Positions 28,715 through 37,395 are shown, numbered from the stretch's first letter. The stretch is DNA of 64,000 bases from Sphingobium sp. AS12 (GCF_019097845.1 NZ_JAHRGM010000035.1:1-64000); one strand, 5' to 3'. The notes: a model not told the origin generated them from the sequence alone. A program made the numbers and translations.

Positions 28715-29500
28715 TTAGAACGGCAGCCATTTCCGTTTTTCGCTGAACTTCATATAGCCGGCATTGACGCCCAGCCGATAGCCTACGCCCAGGCGGATCG
28801 GGATCAGTACGACATTGCCCCAGCGCAGATAGCTGGCGGTGAAACCACCGACCAGATAGGCAGTGCCTTCGGCGGCCGGGAAGCGGTGATAAAGATCCTG
28901 CGTGTCGTAGAGATTATATACAAGGACGAAGGTGTTGGCTGCGTTGCCGCCGACATCGAAGCCAATCGACGGCCCGGTCCAATAGACTTCGCGCTTGCCC
29001 TCCACCTTATGATTGAGCGTGCCGGAACCGTAGCGCAGGCCGACGACAAAGGCGCCCGATGCCTCACGACCGGCGATATAGGCGTTGGGGCGTCCCTGAT
29101 CCTTCAGCACTTTTTCGATCAGGCCTGCCAGCCCTTCCGCACCTTTGCCGAATACACCTTCCGCTGCGCCGATCAGATCGTCCTGCTGATAGGAATCGCC
29201 CGGCGCGATGGCGGCGGGGGGCGATGCGGCGGTGACGGGCGCGCCGGTCGCGGTCGTACCGGACGTGACGGCGCTGTCGGCCGGAGTGTCGCTATAGACG
29301 CTGGGATCGACGCCGGGTTCTGTGGGTGTACTGCGCGCGGGCGGGGGCGGGGCGAGATCGGCATCGATTGCGGTGTTGGGATCGATCGTGCGCACCTGCG
29401 CCGACGCCGCCACAGGGGTCAGCGCCAGCCCCGCCAGTGCCGCCACCAGCGCGGCTGCCCGCGCCAGGCGGACGCTTGTCCGTCCCTTAATCCCGATCAT
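28715..29500 (-). CDS. DUF1134 exported protein
   Basis: 261 residues from the ATG at 29500, chosen because GGGGAG precedes it; a TTG start six codons upstream is possible. A signal peptide ends near ASAQ. A proline/threonine-rich linker precedes the DUF1134 region, which includes YWTGPSIGFDVGGNAANTF and ends AGYMKFSEKRKWLPF. The family is common in Alphaproteobacteria and resembles lipid-binding SYLF-type proteins; function is unknown. Convergent with dinB. Confidence 0.85.
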   Translation of the reverse strand: MIGIKGRTSVRLARAAALVAALAGLALTPVAASAQVRTIDPNTAIDADLAPPPPARSTPTEPGVDPSVYSDTPADSAVTSGTTATGAPVTAASPPAAIAPGDSYQQDDLIGAAEGVFGKGAEGLAGLIEKVLKDQGRPNAYIAGREASGAFVVGLRYGSGTLNHKVEGKREVYWTGPSIGFDVGGNAANTFVLVYNLYDTQDLYHRFPAAEGTAYLVGGFTASYLRWGNVVLIPIRLGVGYRLGVNAGYMKFSEKRKWLPF

Positions 29501-29735
29501 GCCCGATGCTCCCCGCAAATTGCCATCTTAACCATCCCCCAGACTATCGGCTATCAACCTGAAACGACAATGAACGAACGCCCACCTGAGTCGATTCCGG
29601 GCCGGAACGATTTACGAGCATGGCAAAAGGGCAAAAAAATCCCCGAACAGGACCGTTGCCATGCGCCAAAGCCGTCGCTATAGGACACGTCGCCTAGCCG
29701 CAGCCCCGCCACAAGCGGGCGTTCAGGCCATGTTT

Positions 29736-29827
29736 GGAGACGTGGGTGAGTGGCTGAAACCAACGGTTTGCTAAACCGTCGTAGGGATAACTCCTTACCG
29801 AGGGTTCGAATCCCTCCGTCTCCGCCA
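29736..29827 (+). tRNA. tRNA-Ser (GCU)
   Basis: Acceptor stem GGAGACG pairs with CGTCTCC before discriminator G and an encoded CCA (29825-29827). The anticodon loop TTGCTAA gives anticodon GCT at 29770-29772. A long variable arm typical of serine tRNAs is present, and the T arm GGTTCGAATCC is canonical. Its 3' end is the presumed integration site of the adjacent prophage. Confidence 0.95.
29796..29827. other. Presumed attL of the prophage (tRNA 3' end)
   Basis: The integrase gene lies directly downstream of the tRNA-Ser and phage genes follow without a break, so crossover most likely occurred in the T arm and acceptor 3' half of the tRNA. The duplicated copy (attR) must lie beyond 64000, so exact core bounds cannot be drawn. 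Confidence 0.55.
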
Positions 29828-29852
29828 ACACTATTTCCTGACAGCGCCTCAT

Positions 29853-29884
29853 AAGCCCTAAAGGCTCGGTTTTCCGGGCTTTTT
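29853..29884 (+). terminator. Terminator-like hairpin after tRNA-Ser
   Basis: AAGCCC (29853-29858) pairs with GGGCTT (29876-29881), followed by TTT. It could end the tRNA transcript before the integrase gene. Confidence 0.55.
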
Positions 29885-29978
29885 GTCGTCTACATTGTCC
29901 ACTCCGGTCCTTGTTTGTTCTCATGCAGCCTGTCTGGCATATGGTCTGTTCCATGGTATGCGATTCGGGGAATATGGT

Positions 29979-31325
29979 ATGGCGGTGCTGACAGACGCCA
30001 AGGCGCGCAATGCGCGGGCGACAGGCAAGCCTTACAAACTGTCCGATGGCGGCCAGCTGTACCTGCATGTGTCGGCCGCCGGGGGCCGTAGCTGGCGCAT
30101 GAATTATCAGTTTGGTCGCAATGCTCAAGGCAAGCCTGCGCAGAAAACGCTGACAATCGGCAGCTATCCTGCAATCTCATTAAAGGATGCGCGAGACGCT
30201 CGCGATCTAGCAAAGACGATTTTAGCGAAAGGGATGGAGCCAAGGCCTGATGATTTATTTCAACGCGCCGCGCCGGTTGCGGACACGCGTCCGACCTTTG
30301 CCGACATCGGCGGTGAATGGCACGATCTGCAAAAGGGCCGATGGTCCAAGGTTCACGCGCAGGACGTGCTGGATAATTTGAAGAATGAGGTTTTCCCGTC
30401 CATCGGGCATGTGCCTATCATGGACATTACGGCTCCGACTGTCTTGAAACTACTGCAAGCGATAGCGGGACGTGGCGCGGTGGAAACAGCGCATCGGACA
30501 CGACAGCGCATAAGCGCCATATTCGTTTACGCCCTTGCCACCGGGCGCGGCGTCAGCGACCCGGCGGCCAGTCTGTCGATCGCGTTGCCGAAGAAACCGA
30601 AAGCCAAGCCCCAGCCTGCCATCACGAAGCTGCACGATCTGCGGCAGTTGCTGATCTGTTGCGAGGCCGAACGGTGCCGCGCGCCTACCAAATTGGCGTT
30701 GCGACTGATCGCATTGACAGCGGTGCGGCCGAACGAACTTCATGCCGCGCGATGGTCGGAGTTTGAGGGGTTGGATGGTCCCGAACCACTGTGGCGGATC
30801 CCTGCGCACCGTATGAAAGGGGATAAGGACCGGAAAGGCGAAATTGAGGGCGATCATCTGGTTCCCCTCGCCCCGCAGGCTGTAGCGATCATTCGCACCA
30901 TGGTGCCGCTCACCGGCGACCTCGCGCTAGTTTTCCCGTCTGACCGTCACCCGCATAAGCCGATGAGTGAAAACACGTTGCGCGCCCTGCTGATCCGCGC
31001 CGGATATTATCAGCGGCACGTGCCCCATGGGTTCCGGTCCGCCTTCTCCACGATCATGAATGAGAGGGTGGAGCGGCAATGGCGAGGGAGCGGGCATAGC
31101 GGCGCGTCGCCTGATCGCGCGATCATCGACCTGATGCTTGCCCATATCCCGCAAGGCACCTCCGAATCGGAGGGAGCCTATAACCGCGCTGCCTATATGG
31201 CGCGACGACGCGAACTGGCAGTCGAGTGGGCCGATATTCTCCTGGCTGATATGTGGCCACCGCAGATCCACATCGGTGAGCCTATCCGTTGGGCATCGAC
31301 CGGACCGGGGCGGCCCGGTCGATAG
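29979..31325 (+). CDS. int: Tyrosine-type site-specific integrase (P4 type)
   Basis: 448 residues from the ATG at 29979, where the DUF4102-type arm-binding domain begins (MAVLTDAKARNARATGKPYKLSDGGQ); an earlier in-frame ATG at 29883 adds an unlikely leader. The catalytic domain shows the first arginine in LTAVRPNELHAARW, the HxxR in PHGFRSAF and a second histidine in MLAHIPQG. The nucleophilic tyrosine is in the region AYNRAAYMARRRE. It integrates and excises the prophage at tRNA-Ser. Transcribed away from the tRNA and convergent with the early operon. Confidence 0.95.
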   Translation: MAVLTDAKARNARATGKPYKLSDGGQLYLHVSAAGGRSWRMNYQFGRNAQGKPAQKTLTIGSYPAISLKDARDARDLAKTILAKGMEPRPDDLFQRAAPVADTRPTFADIGGEWHDLQKGRWSKVHAQDVLDNLKNEVFPSIGHVPIMDITAPTVLKLLQAIAGRGAVETAHRTRQRISAIFVYALATGRGVSDPAASLSIALPKKPKAKPQPAITKLHDLRQLLICCEAERCRAPTKLALRLIALTAVRPNELHAARWSEFEGLDGPEPLWRIPAHRMKGDKDRKGEIEGDHLVPLAPQAVAIIRTMVPLTGDLALVFPSDRHPHKPMSENTLRALLIRAGYYQRHVPHGFRSAFSTIMNERVERQWRGSGHSGASPDRAIIDLMLAHIPQGTSESEGAYNRAAYMARRRELAVEWADILLADMWPPQIHIGEPIRWASTGPGRPGR

Positions 31326-31328
31326 GCC

Positions 31329-31514
31329 TCAATCTATTTTGGCGATCCAAGCGTCAACCTCACTCTCAACCCAGCGCGAGCAACGTGCGCCCAACTTCCG
31401 AGGAGCCGGGAATTCGTCGCGGCCGATAAGGGCGTAGATGTAAGAGCGGGAAAGCGCAGTTCGGGAGATGACGTCGCTGATTCGCAAAAATCGTTCTTGA
31501 GGTTGCGCGATCAT
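31329..31514 (-). CDS. AlpA-family regulator / candidate excisionase
   Basis: 61 residues. A helix-turn-helix of the AlpA/MerR-like type is clear: FLRISDVISRTALSRSYIYALI followed by FPAPRKLG and WVESEVDAWI (quoted in pieces). AlpA proteins often regulate integrase or act as excisionases. Last gene of the early operon, ending three bases from the convergent integrase stop, which suits an excision role. The start overlaps the methyltransferase stop (ATGA). Confidence 0.85.
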   Translation of the reverse strand: MIAQPQERFLRISDVISRTALSRSYIYALIGRDEFPAPRKLGARCSRWVESEVDAWIAKID

Positions 31515-32206
31515 GCCGCCAGTTTCCTCTCCGCTTTGACCGTGATCTTCTCGCGTGGGGGGATCCAGAATGTTGGCGCAAAAGGACGCCCCTGAAAATC
31601 CGTCATGGGTGCGCGGCGCTTATCCCATACCACCCAGATATAATCGATCTTGCCATGATCAAATGCGTTGTCGCCCAGCTGCTCGATAATGTTGCCGGGC
31701 GGCATGGACGGCCGTTCGCACAGTATCCACACGCCGATCGGCGTCTCGTCCGTGAAAAGCCGGTACCGGCCTTCGCTTGCGAGCCATTTCAGGGGCAGTA
31801 GAGCGCAGACCTTATGCGTGGCGATCGATAGGGCGCGACGGATGCATTTTTCCGCCAGGCCACGCACTAGGCGGCCATTCTGGAATGAAAATGGCGGGTT
31901 GAAGATGATCGACAGCCCGTTCGATGCTTCCAGCATATGACGCTGGTCGCCCAGCAGATCATGTTCTCCCATGAACAGGCTATGTCCGCCTGCCCGATCG
32001 AAAAGATCAGTGCCATAGGCGAAAAATCCGCGTTCCGTCAGTGCTTCGGGAATATGCAGCTGACCGCAGCATGGGTCCAGATAGGTGACGTCCGTCTCCA
32101 GTGCGATCATGTCGAGCAGGCGATGCGTCACCCATTTTTCCTCGACATACCAATCCCAAGGATGGCGGGTGCCGCCCTTTGGGGGCGCTGAAAGTTCAAC
32201 GGTCAT
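31511..32206 (-). CDS. Orphan phage DNA methyltransferase-like protein (NPPF motif)
   Basis: 231 residues from the ATG at 32206, which has AAGGAGG eight bases before it. SAM motif I is probably YLDPCCGQLHIPEAL and the catalytic motif IV is IIFNPPFSF, the NPPF type of N6-adenine or N4-cytosine methyltransferases. There is no restriction partner nearby. It probably marks phage or host DNA against restriction or alters regulation. The recognition site is unknown. Confidence 0.8.
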   Translation of the reverse strand: MTVELSAPPKGGTRHPWDWYVEEKWVTHRLLDMIALETDVTYLDPCCGQLHIPEALTERGFFAYGTDLFDRAGGHSLFMGEHDLLGDQRHMLEASNGLSIIFNPPFSFQNGRLVRGLAEKCIRRALSIATHKVCALLPLKWLASEGRYRLFTDETPIGVWILCERPSMPPGNIIEQLGDNAFDHGKIDYIWVVWDKRRAPMTDFQGRPFAPTFWIPPREKITVKAERKLAA

Positions 32207-32448
32207 GGCTGAACCTCCTTCCGCCCTTTGTCCGTGATTTGCCACCAATAGACGTTACCGCCGCCGATCGGCGTCACGCCCTCGACCAAGCCCCAACGCG
32301 AAAGGCGGCGGAGCATAGTGCGGGCCACGAAAGTAAGACGGTAGCCGCAAGCTTTAGCGACCCAATGCGTTGCGGCGCGGCCAGACGACGTCTGGGCGAG
32401 AAATGCCAGGGCCGTGTGATCAGTCAGGGATATGCTGGCGGGTTTCAC
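32203..32448 (-). CDS. Small winged-helix-like phage protein
   Basis: 81 residues from a GTG at 32448 preceded by AGGAG; a longer open frame to 32601 reads through the small gene upstream and is rejected. It resembles winged-helix DNA-binding proteins: LTDHTALAFLAQTSSGRAAT, then VARTMLRRLSRWGLVEGVTP as the recognition region and a beta wing YWWQITDKGR. The stop overlaps the methyltransferase start (ATGA). Role unknown. Confidence 0.65.
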   Translation of the reverse strand: MKPASISLTDHTALAFLAQTSSGRAATHWVAKACGYRLTFVARTMLRRLSRWGLVEGVTPIGGGNVYWWQITDKGRKEVQP

Positions 32449-32552
32449 CGGCGGTCTCCTGTGGTGTTGGCCAGCCCCCATGCGATCACAAATGGGATCG
32501 CTAGGATGGCAGCGATGATTAGAAGGGTACGCGTCAGAGCAGTAATCATCAT
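32445..32552 (-). CDS. Very small membrane protein (35 aa)
   Basis: 35 residues from ATG at 32552. One strong hydrophobic helix ([20 protein letters not shown]) is followed by a polar tail NTTGDRR. The start overlaps the upstream stop as ATGA and the stop overlaps the downstream GTG as GTGA, so it is stitched into the operon. Could be a small membrane effector or a structural filler. Confidence 0.55.
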   Translation of the reverse strand: MMITALTRTLLIIAAILAIPFVIAWGLANTTGDRR

Positions 32553-33112
32553 TCGATCCCCAGCGCGTTTTTGTAGGTTTCGAGGATGCCTTCCTGTTCA
32601 AGGCGCGCTTCGCGGGACATGGCGCGGATCTTGATGACCGCCTTCATCCCCTTCGTGTCGTAGCCCGTCGCTTTAGCTTCCAGATAGACATCTTTGATGT
32701 CATCACCGATGCCCTTCTTCTCCTCCTCCAAGCGCTCGATACGCTCGATAAGCAGTCTTAGCTGATCAGCGGCGGTGGTGGTCTTCTCCGATGGCGCGAT
32801 CGATGCGGGGGGCGTGGAGTTTTCCACTGGCGCGCCTTCATCCTCGAAATCATCCTCGTCATCGTCTTGAACCAAAGCTTCCGATGTCACGAGCACCGCC
32901 CGCGCGCCGACATGGTTCGGCGCGGAGACTACACCAGCGGCCTCCAAGCGCTCGATCAACCGGGCAGCGCTGTTATATCCGATCCGCATCTGACGCTGCA
33001 GCCAAGACGTCGAGGCCTTTTGGTTCCCGACAACAAGGGCGAAGGCGCGGCGGTAATCCGCCGTAGGGTCCGTGAGTTCTTCCGTTACGTCGGCGGTAAG
33101 AATATTGGTCAT
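32549..33112 (-). CDS. FtsK-gamma and GapR (DUF2312) fusion protein
   Basis: 187 residues in three parts. Residues about 20-75 match the FtsK gamma winged helix ([21 protein letters not shown]), which in FtsK reads KOPS polarity sequences. An acidic, disordered linker follows ([14 protein letters not shown]). The C-terminal 80 residues match DUF2312/Gap[20 protein letters not shown] and [18 protein letters not shown]. GapR is an alphaproteobacterial nucleoid protein that binds overtwisted DNA. The two domains in one small phage protein are unusual. Role in phage replication or in directing host DNA processing is inferred, not shown. Confidence 0.85.
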   Translation of the reverse strand: MTNILTADVTEELTDPTADYRRAFALVVGNQKASTSWLQRQMRIGYNSAARLIERLEAAGVVSAPNHVGARAVLVTSEALVQDDDEDDFEDEGAPVENSTPPASIAPSEKTTTAADQLRLLIERIERLEEEKKGIGDDIKDVYLEAKATGYDTKGMKAVIKIRAMSREARLEQEGILETYKNALGIE

Positions 33113-33124
33113 AGGTCGGGCCTT

Positions 33125-33307
33125 TCAGCGATTAGCGATGATGATGATGATGGCGAGTGCTGCGCTATTCAGAGCGCCAGCGAGGGCGGCCGTGACGGCG
33201 CAGCTGATGGCGAAATCCACGAAGGGACGTGGGCGGCACCGGTGTGTCGTGCAGGGCTCACAGCGGCAGCCGAGCGCATGGATGCGCGCATTGGGATCAT
33301 GCCGCAC
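33125..33307 (-). CDS. Small cysteine-rich membrane protein
   Basis: 60 residues from GTG at 33307, overlapping the upstream gene by 11 bases. An N-terminal CRCEPC cluster and second cysteine (THRC) precede a C-terminal hydrophobic segment (FAISCAVTAALAGALNSAALAI). The open frame extends far upstream antisense-like in another gene, so the start is uncertain. Function unknown. Confidence 0.45.
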   Translation of the reverse strand: MRHDPNARIHALGCRCEPCTTHRCRPRPFVDFAISCAVTAALAGALNSAALAIIIIIANR

Positions 33308-33761
33308 GGCGATCAGCCTTTGCAGTGGCCCTGCCCGCCTCCCACGCGATTTCCTGTTCGCAACGGGTGCAGATGCCGCTGTCGTCGGCCGCCCATGTCG
33401 TATCACCACCATTATGATCATACTGGTTGGCATGCTCGTCCCATGCGCAGCGGGTGCAGAGCCGGGGGTGCTGATGCGGCGGAAGGTTGGCCAGCTGATG
33501 GTAGACGTCGATGGAGAAGAAGTACGGTTTGCCCGCTGTGATGTAGAGGCGCTGATGACGGACGTTCTCCGCTTCCAGATTGCGGAAGTGGCGCTCGACG
33601 TCGTGCTGATGTTCGGGACGGGTCCAGAAGGGCTTGGCGACCTGGGCGATTGTGAGGCCAGCGGCGCGGCGGCGCAGCTGGACATAGTGCCAAGGCATCA
33701 TGACGTGGCGGGGCGATCCCTGATCACCCAGCATCGTCAAAAGAGAGGGAACGCTACGCAT
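33297..33761 (-). CDS. Phage protein with C-terminal zinc-ribbon-like CXXC pairs
   Basis: 154 residues from the ATG at 33761, preceded by AAAGGA. N-terminal segment LRRRAAGLTIAQVAKPFWT may be a helix-turn-helix. The C-terminal half has CTRC and a second CTRC about 35 residues later (LCTRCAWDE and ICTRCEQEI), suggesting a zinc-binding ribbon. Lies directly downstream of the primase-helicase. Function not recognised. Confidence 0.65.
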   Translation of the reverse strand: MRSVPSLLTMLGDQGSPRHVMMPWHYVQLRRRAAGLTIAQVAKPFWTRPEHQHDVERHFRNLEAENVRHQRLYITAGKPYFFSIDVYHQLANLPPHQHPRLCTRCAWDEHANQYDHNGGDTTWAADDSGICTRCEQEIAWEAGRATAKADRRAA

Positions 33762-33778
33762 GGTGTTTCCTTTCATGG

Positions 33779-36505
33779 TCAGGCGTGTTTCGCGGCGGCG
33801 CGCGAAGTGTCTTGGAAGATCCAGCAGCGGACAGAGCCGGTGCCGTCATTGCGGGAATTGATGATGGCGCTCTGCTCTACGAAGCGGCGCTGCTTCGACG
33901 TCTTGAGAGCGCGGATCAGTTCGGAATGGCTGGGCAGTTCCAGGCGTTTTTCGGCACACCGGGCCTCCATTTCGTTGAGGCGGACGGCGATCATGCCGTC
34001 TTCCCAGCGACGATGATGGTTGATGTGGCCGCCATTGGCGGTCTGCACCTCATTCTCTTCGAGATAATCGAAGCGAGTCCAGAACAGAGTAACGATCGGG
34101 TCTTCGCTATTCACGGCCAACTGACGATCGGTGGCCATCTGGACGATGAATTTCGCGGTTTCGGCCTGTTGACTGTCATCAAGCGGAACGATGGCGCGGA
34201 TTGCATCTAAAAAGGCGAGCAGCTGGCCGTGCGTCTTGGCGAGGCGGTTGGTGCGGATGGCCGGCATCGCCAGCAATTCCTGCTCATATTGAGCGAATGC
34301 CTGACGGAAGCGGGCCATAACGTCACTTTCGCGGCGCGCGGCATGGACGATGAAGCCAGAGATTTTCTCGACCGGCCATTGTTCCAGGCGCTCGGCCGAC
34401 ACCTTAGAATCGGGGGTGAAGTTGGACATATCGAAGCCGAGCGACATGATACGTTCCAGCACCGCCCGGCTCGCATTCACCGGCTCATTCTGCTCGATGA
34501 CGATCGCTCCCCGGAAAGGCGGTTCGAACGTCTCCATGCCGCCATTCTTCACACCGCGTGACCGGACGGTTCGACCATTGTAGGCGGTCTTCAATTCCTC
34601 CCATTCGAATTTACGAGCGTGGCTGGCTTCCTCGCGCCGATCACCCTCGATTAAAACAACGGGTAGGTTGCCGACCTTGCCGAGGTTGCGCGCCATTGCA
34701 GCCGGTGTCGCTTTGGCAGGGTCGAACCCTTCATAATTCTCGCGGCCCATCAGCTTCCATAGAAACTCGATTAGGGTCGTTTTGCCGGTACCGGGCAGGC
34801 CGTGCATTTCGAGGAAGGGGAAGCTTTTCATTTCGCCGCGGATCTGCTCGGCAAAGAGCGAAGCGAAATAGAAGGTGAGGCAAACGACGCCCTTCGCACC
34901 GTATGCCGTCCAAAGATCCTTGAGCCAGCTGGTGTCCAGCTGGTCCGCGTCATAGTCGATATCGAGCAGCCGTTCGGATGTGCCGAGTTTCAGCGCCTGC
35001 TTGCCGATCTGAAAAAACTCGTTGTCATTGGGCTTATAGACCCGCCCGTTCGCTACAGCGATGTCGCCGAACACATAGGCCTGCGCGTCGCGGCAGTAGC
35101 CTGTGAAGCCCAGCGGTCGAACGTCGGGCAGATCAGGCGTCTGGTGCTGCAATATGCGGGTCAGCTGAAAGGCGCTGCCGGTCCAGACGCCGCCAAATGC
35201 GAACAGGCGATCTTCGAAATTTGAAGCTTTGCGCAGCTGAGGCGCGGTAAAATCACCCTTTATCGGGGCGCGCTTGCCAGGGAATGTGATGTTGAGGAAG
35301 AATTTAGTCTCGTCCGTGGCATCATCCCTCTGCCGGTAGAGGACGCGGAAGGCGCAGTTCGCAATTTCCTCTATCATCAGCGCTTCGCGCGATGCGGCCA
35401 AGCGGATGGCCTGTTCCTCTTCGCGGTCGATGTCCTCCAGCTTGCGCGTCTTGGCCTGCCGGTATTCCTCGATCTTCTCCTGCACGGTGCTGGCGTCGAT
35501 CGAACACCAGTAGGTGCGGCTGTTATAGGTGAAGTTGAAGCTGTTCCACCGGTGCCGGTCCCATAGCAGATAGGCTTTGTCCTGGGCGGAAGGTGCTAGC
35601 AGCACATCGCCATACCAGAGATAGTCTTTGCGGTGGGTGTCCGTTAGGCGATCGAGGCCCAGCAGGTCATTCCAGTCGAGCGCCTTGCCGAAATCATCGT
35701 CCCCCATGGGCTGGGCGGCACCTGCCTCCCACCCGGCCTTGCGTGCCGTGGCGACATGATCACGACAGGCTTTGGTGCCCGCCCCGCCCGCGTCATATGC
35801 GAAGATCAGCTTCGGCCGCTTAAACGGAGTGTCAGTGGTCGCACAGGCGCTAGCGACCTGTTTCAGGAACTCTTCGGGATAATTGTTGCATGTCATGGTC
35901 GACGCGGCGCGCTGGCCCGCCTGCTCCAGTGCCCAGGCATTAAAGATGCCTTCGGCGAACCAGATTGTATCTGCCCTCGCCATGTTCTCGATAGTGACAT
36001 CAGGGCGCTGCCATGCCTGCCCCTTGTAGGACTTGCCGTATGCGAAATTCGCTTTCTTATCGAAGCGACCGGGCTGGTCGATCAGCCGTTCCCACCAGCT
36101 GCCGCCGGGCAACGGAAAGCGGACGGTCGCAGATCCGATGTTGCGCTTCTGATCCTGAAACCATTCCTGCGAATATGCGCCACGCATCCCCATTAGATTG
36201 AGTTTGCGCGCGTCCATCAGATAAGCATCGGCGGCGGCGGTCGGGTTTTCACGGGTCTTTTGGAACCGGTTGGACCATGTGTCGAACAGGTCGGGATAGC
36301 GATCCCGCACCGTCTCTTCATAGCCGCACCGCTCCTGACGGTTGCACTTAAGAACCCAGGGGCTTTCGGCGTTGGTATAGACCTGCTTTTCGCCGCAGTC
36401 AGGGCATTTTCCGCCGCGCAGCCAGTCGCCGCGATCCGTCTTCCACTGGAAATCGGATTTCAGCTTCGGGAGCAATTCCTTGCGGATATCATCACGCATC
36501 GACAT
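33779..36505 (-). CDS. Phage primase-helicase (zinc ribbon, TOPRIM-like, P-loop ATPase)
   Basis: 908 residues. An N-terminal zinc ribbon uses CPDC and a second pair CNRQERC. A TOPRIM-like region follows (WFAEGIFNAWALEQ and LIFAYDAGGAGTKA). The C-terminal ATPase has Walker A MHGLPGTGKTTLIEFLW and an acidic LPVVLIEGDRRE as Walker B. The layout suggests a combined primase and helicase that starts phage DNA replication, taking the place of gene A of P2, which is a nickase; no rolling-circle nickase was seen. Start may be the second ATG (MRDDI). Confidence 0.85.
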   Translation of the reverse strand: MSMRDDIRKELLPKLKSDFQWKTDRGDWLRGGKCPDCGEKQVYTNAESPWVLKCNRQERCGYEETVRDRYPDLFDTWSNRFQKTRENPTAAADAYLMDARKLNLMGMRGAYSQEWFQDQKRNIGSATVRFPLPGGSWWERLIDQPGRFDKKANFAYGKSYKGQAWQRPDVTIENMARADTIWFAEGIFNAWALEQAGQRAASTMTCNNYPEEFLKQVASACATTDTPFKRPKLIFAYDAGGAGTKACRDHVATARKAGWEAGAAQPMGDDDFGKALDWNDLLGLDRLTDTHRKDYLWYGDVLLAPSAQDKAYLLWDRHRWNSFNFTYNSRTYWCSIDASTVQEKIEEYRQAKTRKLEDIDREEEQAIRLAASREALMIEEIANCAFRVLYRQRDDATDETKFFLNITFPGKRAPIKGDFTAPQLRKASNFEDRLFAFGGVWTGSAFQLTRILQHQTPDLPDVRPLGFTGYCRDAQAYVFGDIAVANGRVYKPNDNEFFQIGKQALKLGTSERLLDIDYDADQLDTSWLKDLWTAYGAKGVVCLTFYFASLFAEQIRGEMKSFPFLEMHGLPGTGKTTLIEFLWKLMGRENYEGFDPAKATPAAMARNLGKVGNLPVVLIEGDRREEASHARKFEWEELKTAYNGRTVRSRGVKNGGMETFEPPFRGAIVIEQNEPVNASRAVLERIMSLGFDMSNFTPDSKVSAERLEQWPVEKISGFIVHAARRESDVMARFRQAFAQYEQELLAMPAIRTNRLAKTHGQLLAFLDAIRAIVPLDDSQQAETAKFIVQMATDRQLAVNSEDPIVTLFWTRFDYLEENEVQTANGGHINHHRRWEDGMIAVRLNEMEARCAEKRLELPSHSELIRALKTSKQRRFVEQSAIINSRNDGTGSVRCWIFQDTSRAAAKHA

Positions 36506-36608
36506 GTGAGCACCGGAACTTTCTCAGGCAATAAGAGGGCGTTCCCGGCGACGGGGTGCGCCGGGTGAATTAGGTAGGAATGGCAGCGCGCTAGGCGCGC
36601 GCGCCGAT

Positions 36609-36893
36609 TTACTGGGTCACGGCGGCGTCCGCTGGCGGCGGTGGCGCACCGTCATCGTTGGCAGCCCGGTCATTGGCGGCGGGCAACCATGTAGTCATCG
36701 GCAGCCGGTGCTTGGCCAACGGGAAGATGGTTGGCCGCACGGTGCGGACCGCCGTCATTTCAACCACAAATTCGTGGCCGCAGGCGTCAGGATTCCTGCA
36801 TTTGTAATAGAGTTCGCGAAACAGCAGACTGTGTTTGCCAACTGCCTTTGAGTAGGCTTTGCCCCCGCATGCCGGACACGACACATGCGGCAT
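36609..36893 (-). CDS. ogr: Ogr/Delta-like zinc-finger late transcription activator
   Basis: 94 residues from the ATG at 36893 (a TTG at 36914 is possible), with GGTGAG before it. The zinc finger is CPAC, 22 residues, then CRNPDAC, i.e. C-X2-C-X22-C-X5-C; P2 Ogr has the same pattern with X4 in the last gap. It continues GHEFVVEMTAVRTVRPT as Ogr proteins do, then has a longer proline- and alanine-rich tail. Ogr activates P2 late promoters. Here it sits in the early operon, not after D. Its likely target is the palindrome found at 48852, 55119 and 61492. Confidence 0.85.
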   Translation of the reverse strand: MPHVSCPACGGKAYSKAVGKHSLLFRELYYKCRNPDACGHEFVVEMTAVRTVRPTIFPLAKHRLPMTTWLPAANDRAANDDGAPPPPADAAVTQ

Positions 36894-36900
36894 TCTAATC

Positions 36901-37395
36901 TCACCCACGATCAAGTTCCCCCGATATCCGCACGGCCGAATTGCCGGGCAGGAATGACTTGAGACGGGACAGCAGGCGGTTGACAGCGCCGCTCGCCTCC
37001 TCAGTCTCTTTTATGGCGTGATGGATCTGTGTCGGGGACGCACCGTGCTGCATCGCGTGAATGCTACTGCTGATCGCGTCGGCCGTTTCCAGCGATGCCT
37101 GGGCGATGTCGTCGGCCAGCGCGGCGCGACAGGCCAGCGTGTTCGCCAGTGCGACGTCCAGCTGACGAGCATAGCTTTCGAGGATCGGCGCGGAGCCGCC
37201 GCCAGCCTCAATGAACGCCCGATCCAGCGCAATGGCCTGATCGAGCGTCGGCGCAGGGGCCTTGTCGCTCTCGCTCCAATAACGGACCGCGCGCTTTGAC
37301 CGGTGCGTGATCTTTGCCGCATGATCCCAGCCAATGACGCCGACAACCGTCGTGATCGCAAGGGAAAAGGTAAGGGGTGCGCGGACCTTTGTCAT
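36901..37395 (-). CDS. Phage protein with N-terminal HTH-like region, helical C-terminus
   Basis: 164 residues from ATG 37395, whose A is shared with the upstream stop (TAATG). The segment VGVIGWDHAAKITHRSKRAVRYWSESD could be a helix-turn-helix (compare phage regulatory proteins that act on early promoters). The rest is helical with many alanines. No family is assigned with confidence. It lies just before ogr. Confidence 0.6.
   Translation of the reverse strand: MTKVRAPLTFSLAITTVVGVIGWDHAAKITHRSKRAVRYWSESDKAPAPTLDQAIALDRAFIEAGGGSAPILESYARQLDVALANTLACRAALADDIAQASLETADAISSSIHAMQHGASPTQIHHAIKETEEASGAVNRLLSRLKSFLPGNSAVRISGELDRG

Noticed and set aside
29618..29695. Possible 25-residue gene before the tRNA
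   Set aside because: No ribosome site and no conserved-looking features; probably chance.
31020..31032. Further parS-like CACGTG within the integrase gene
   Set aside because: Only the central hexamer matches; the flanking bases do not form the parS palindrome.
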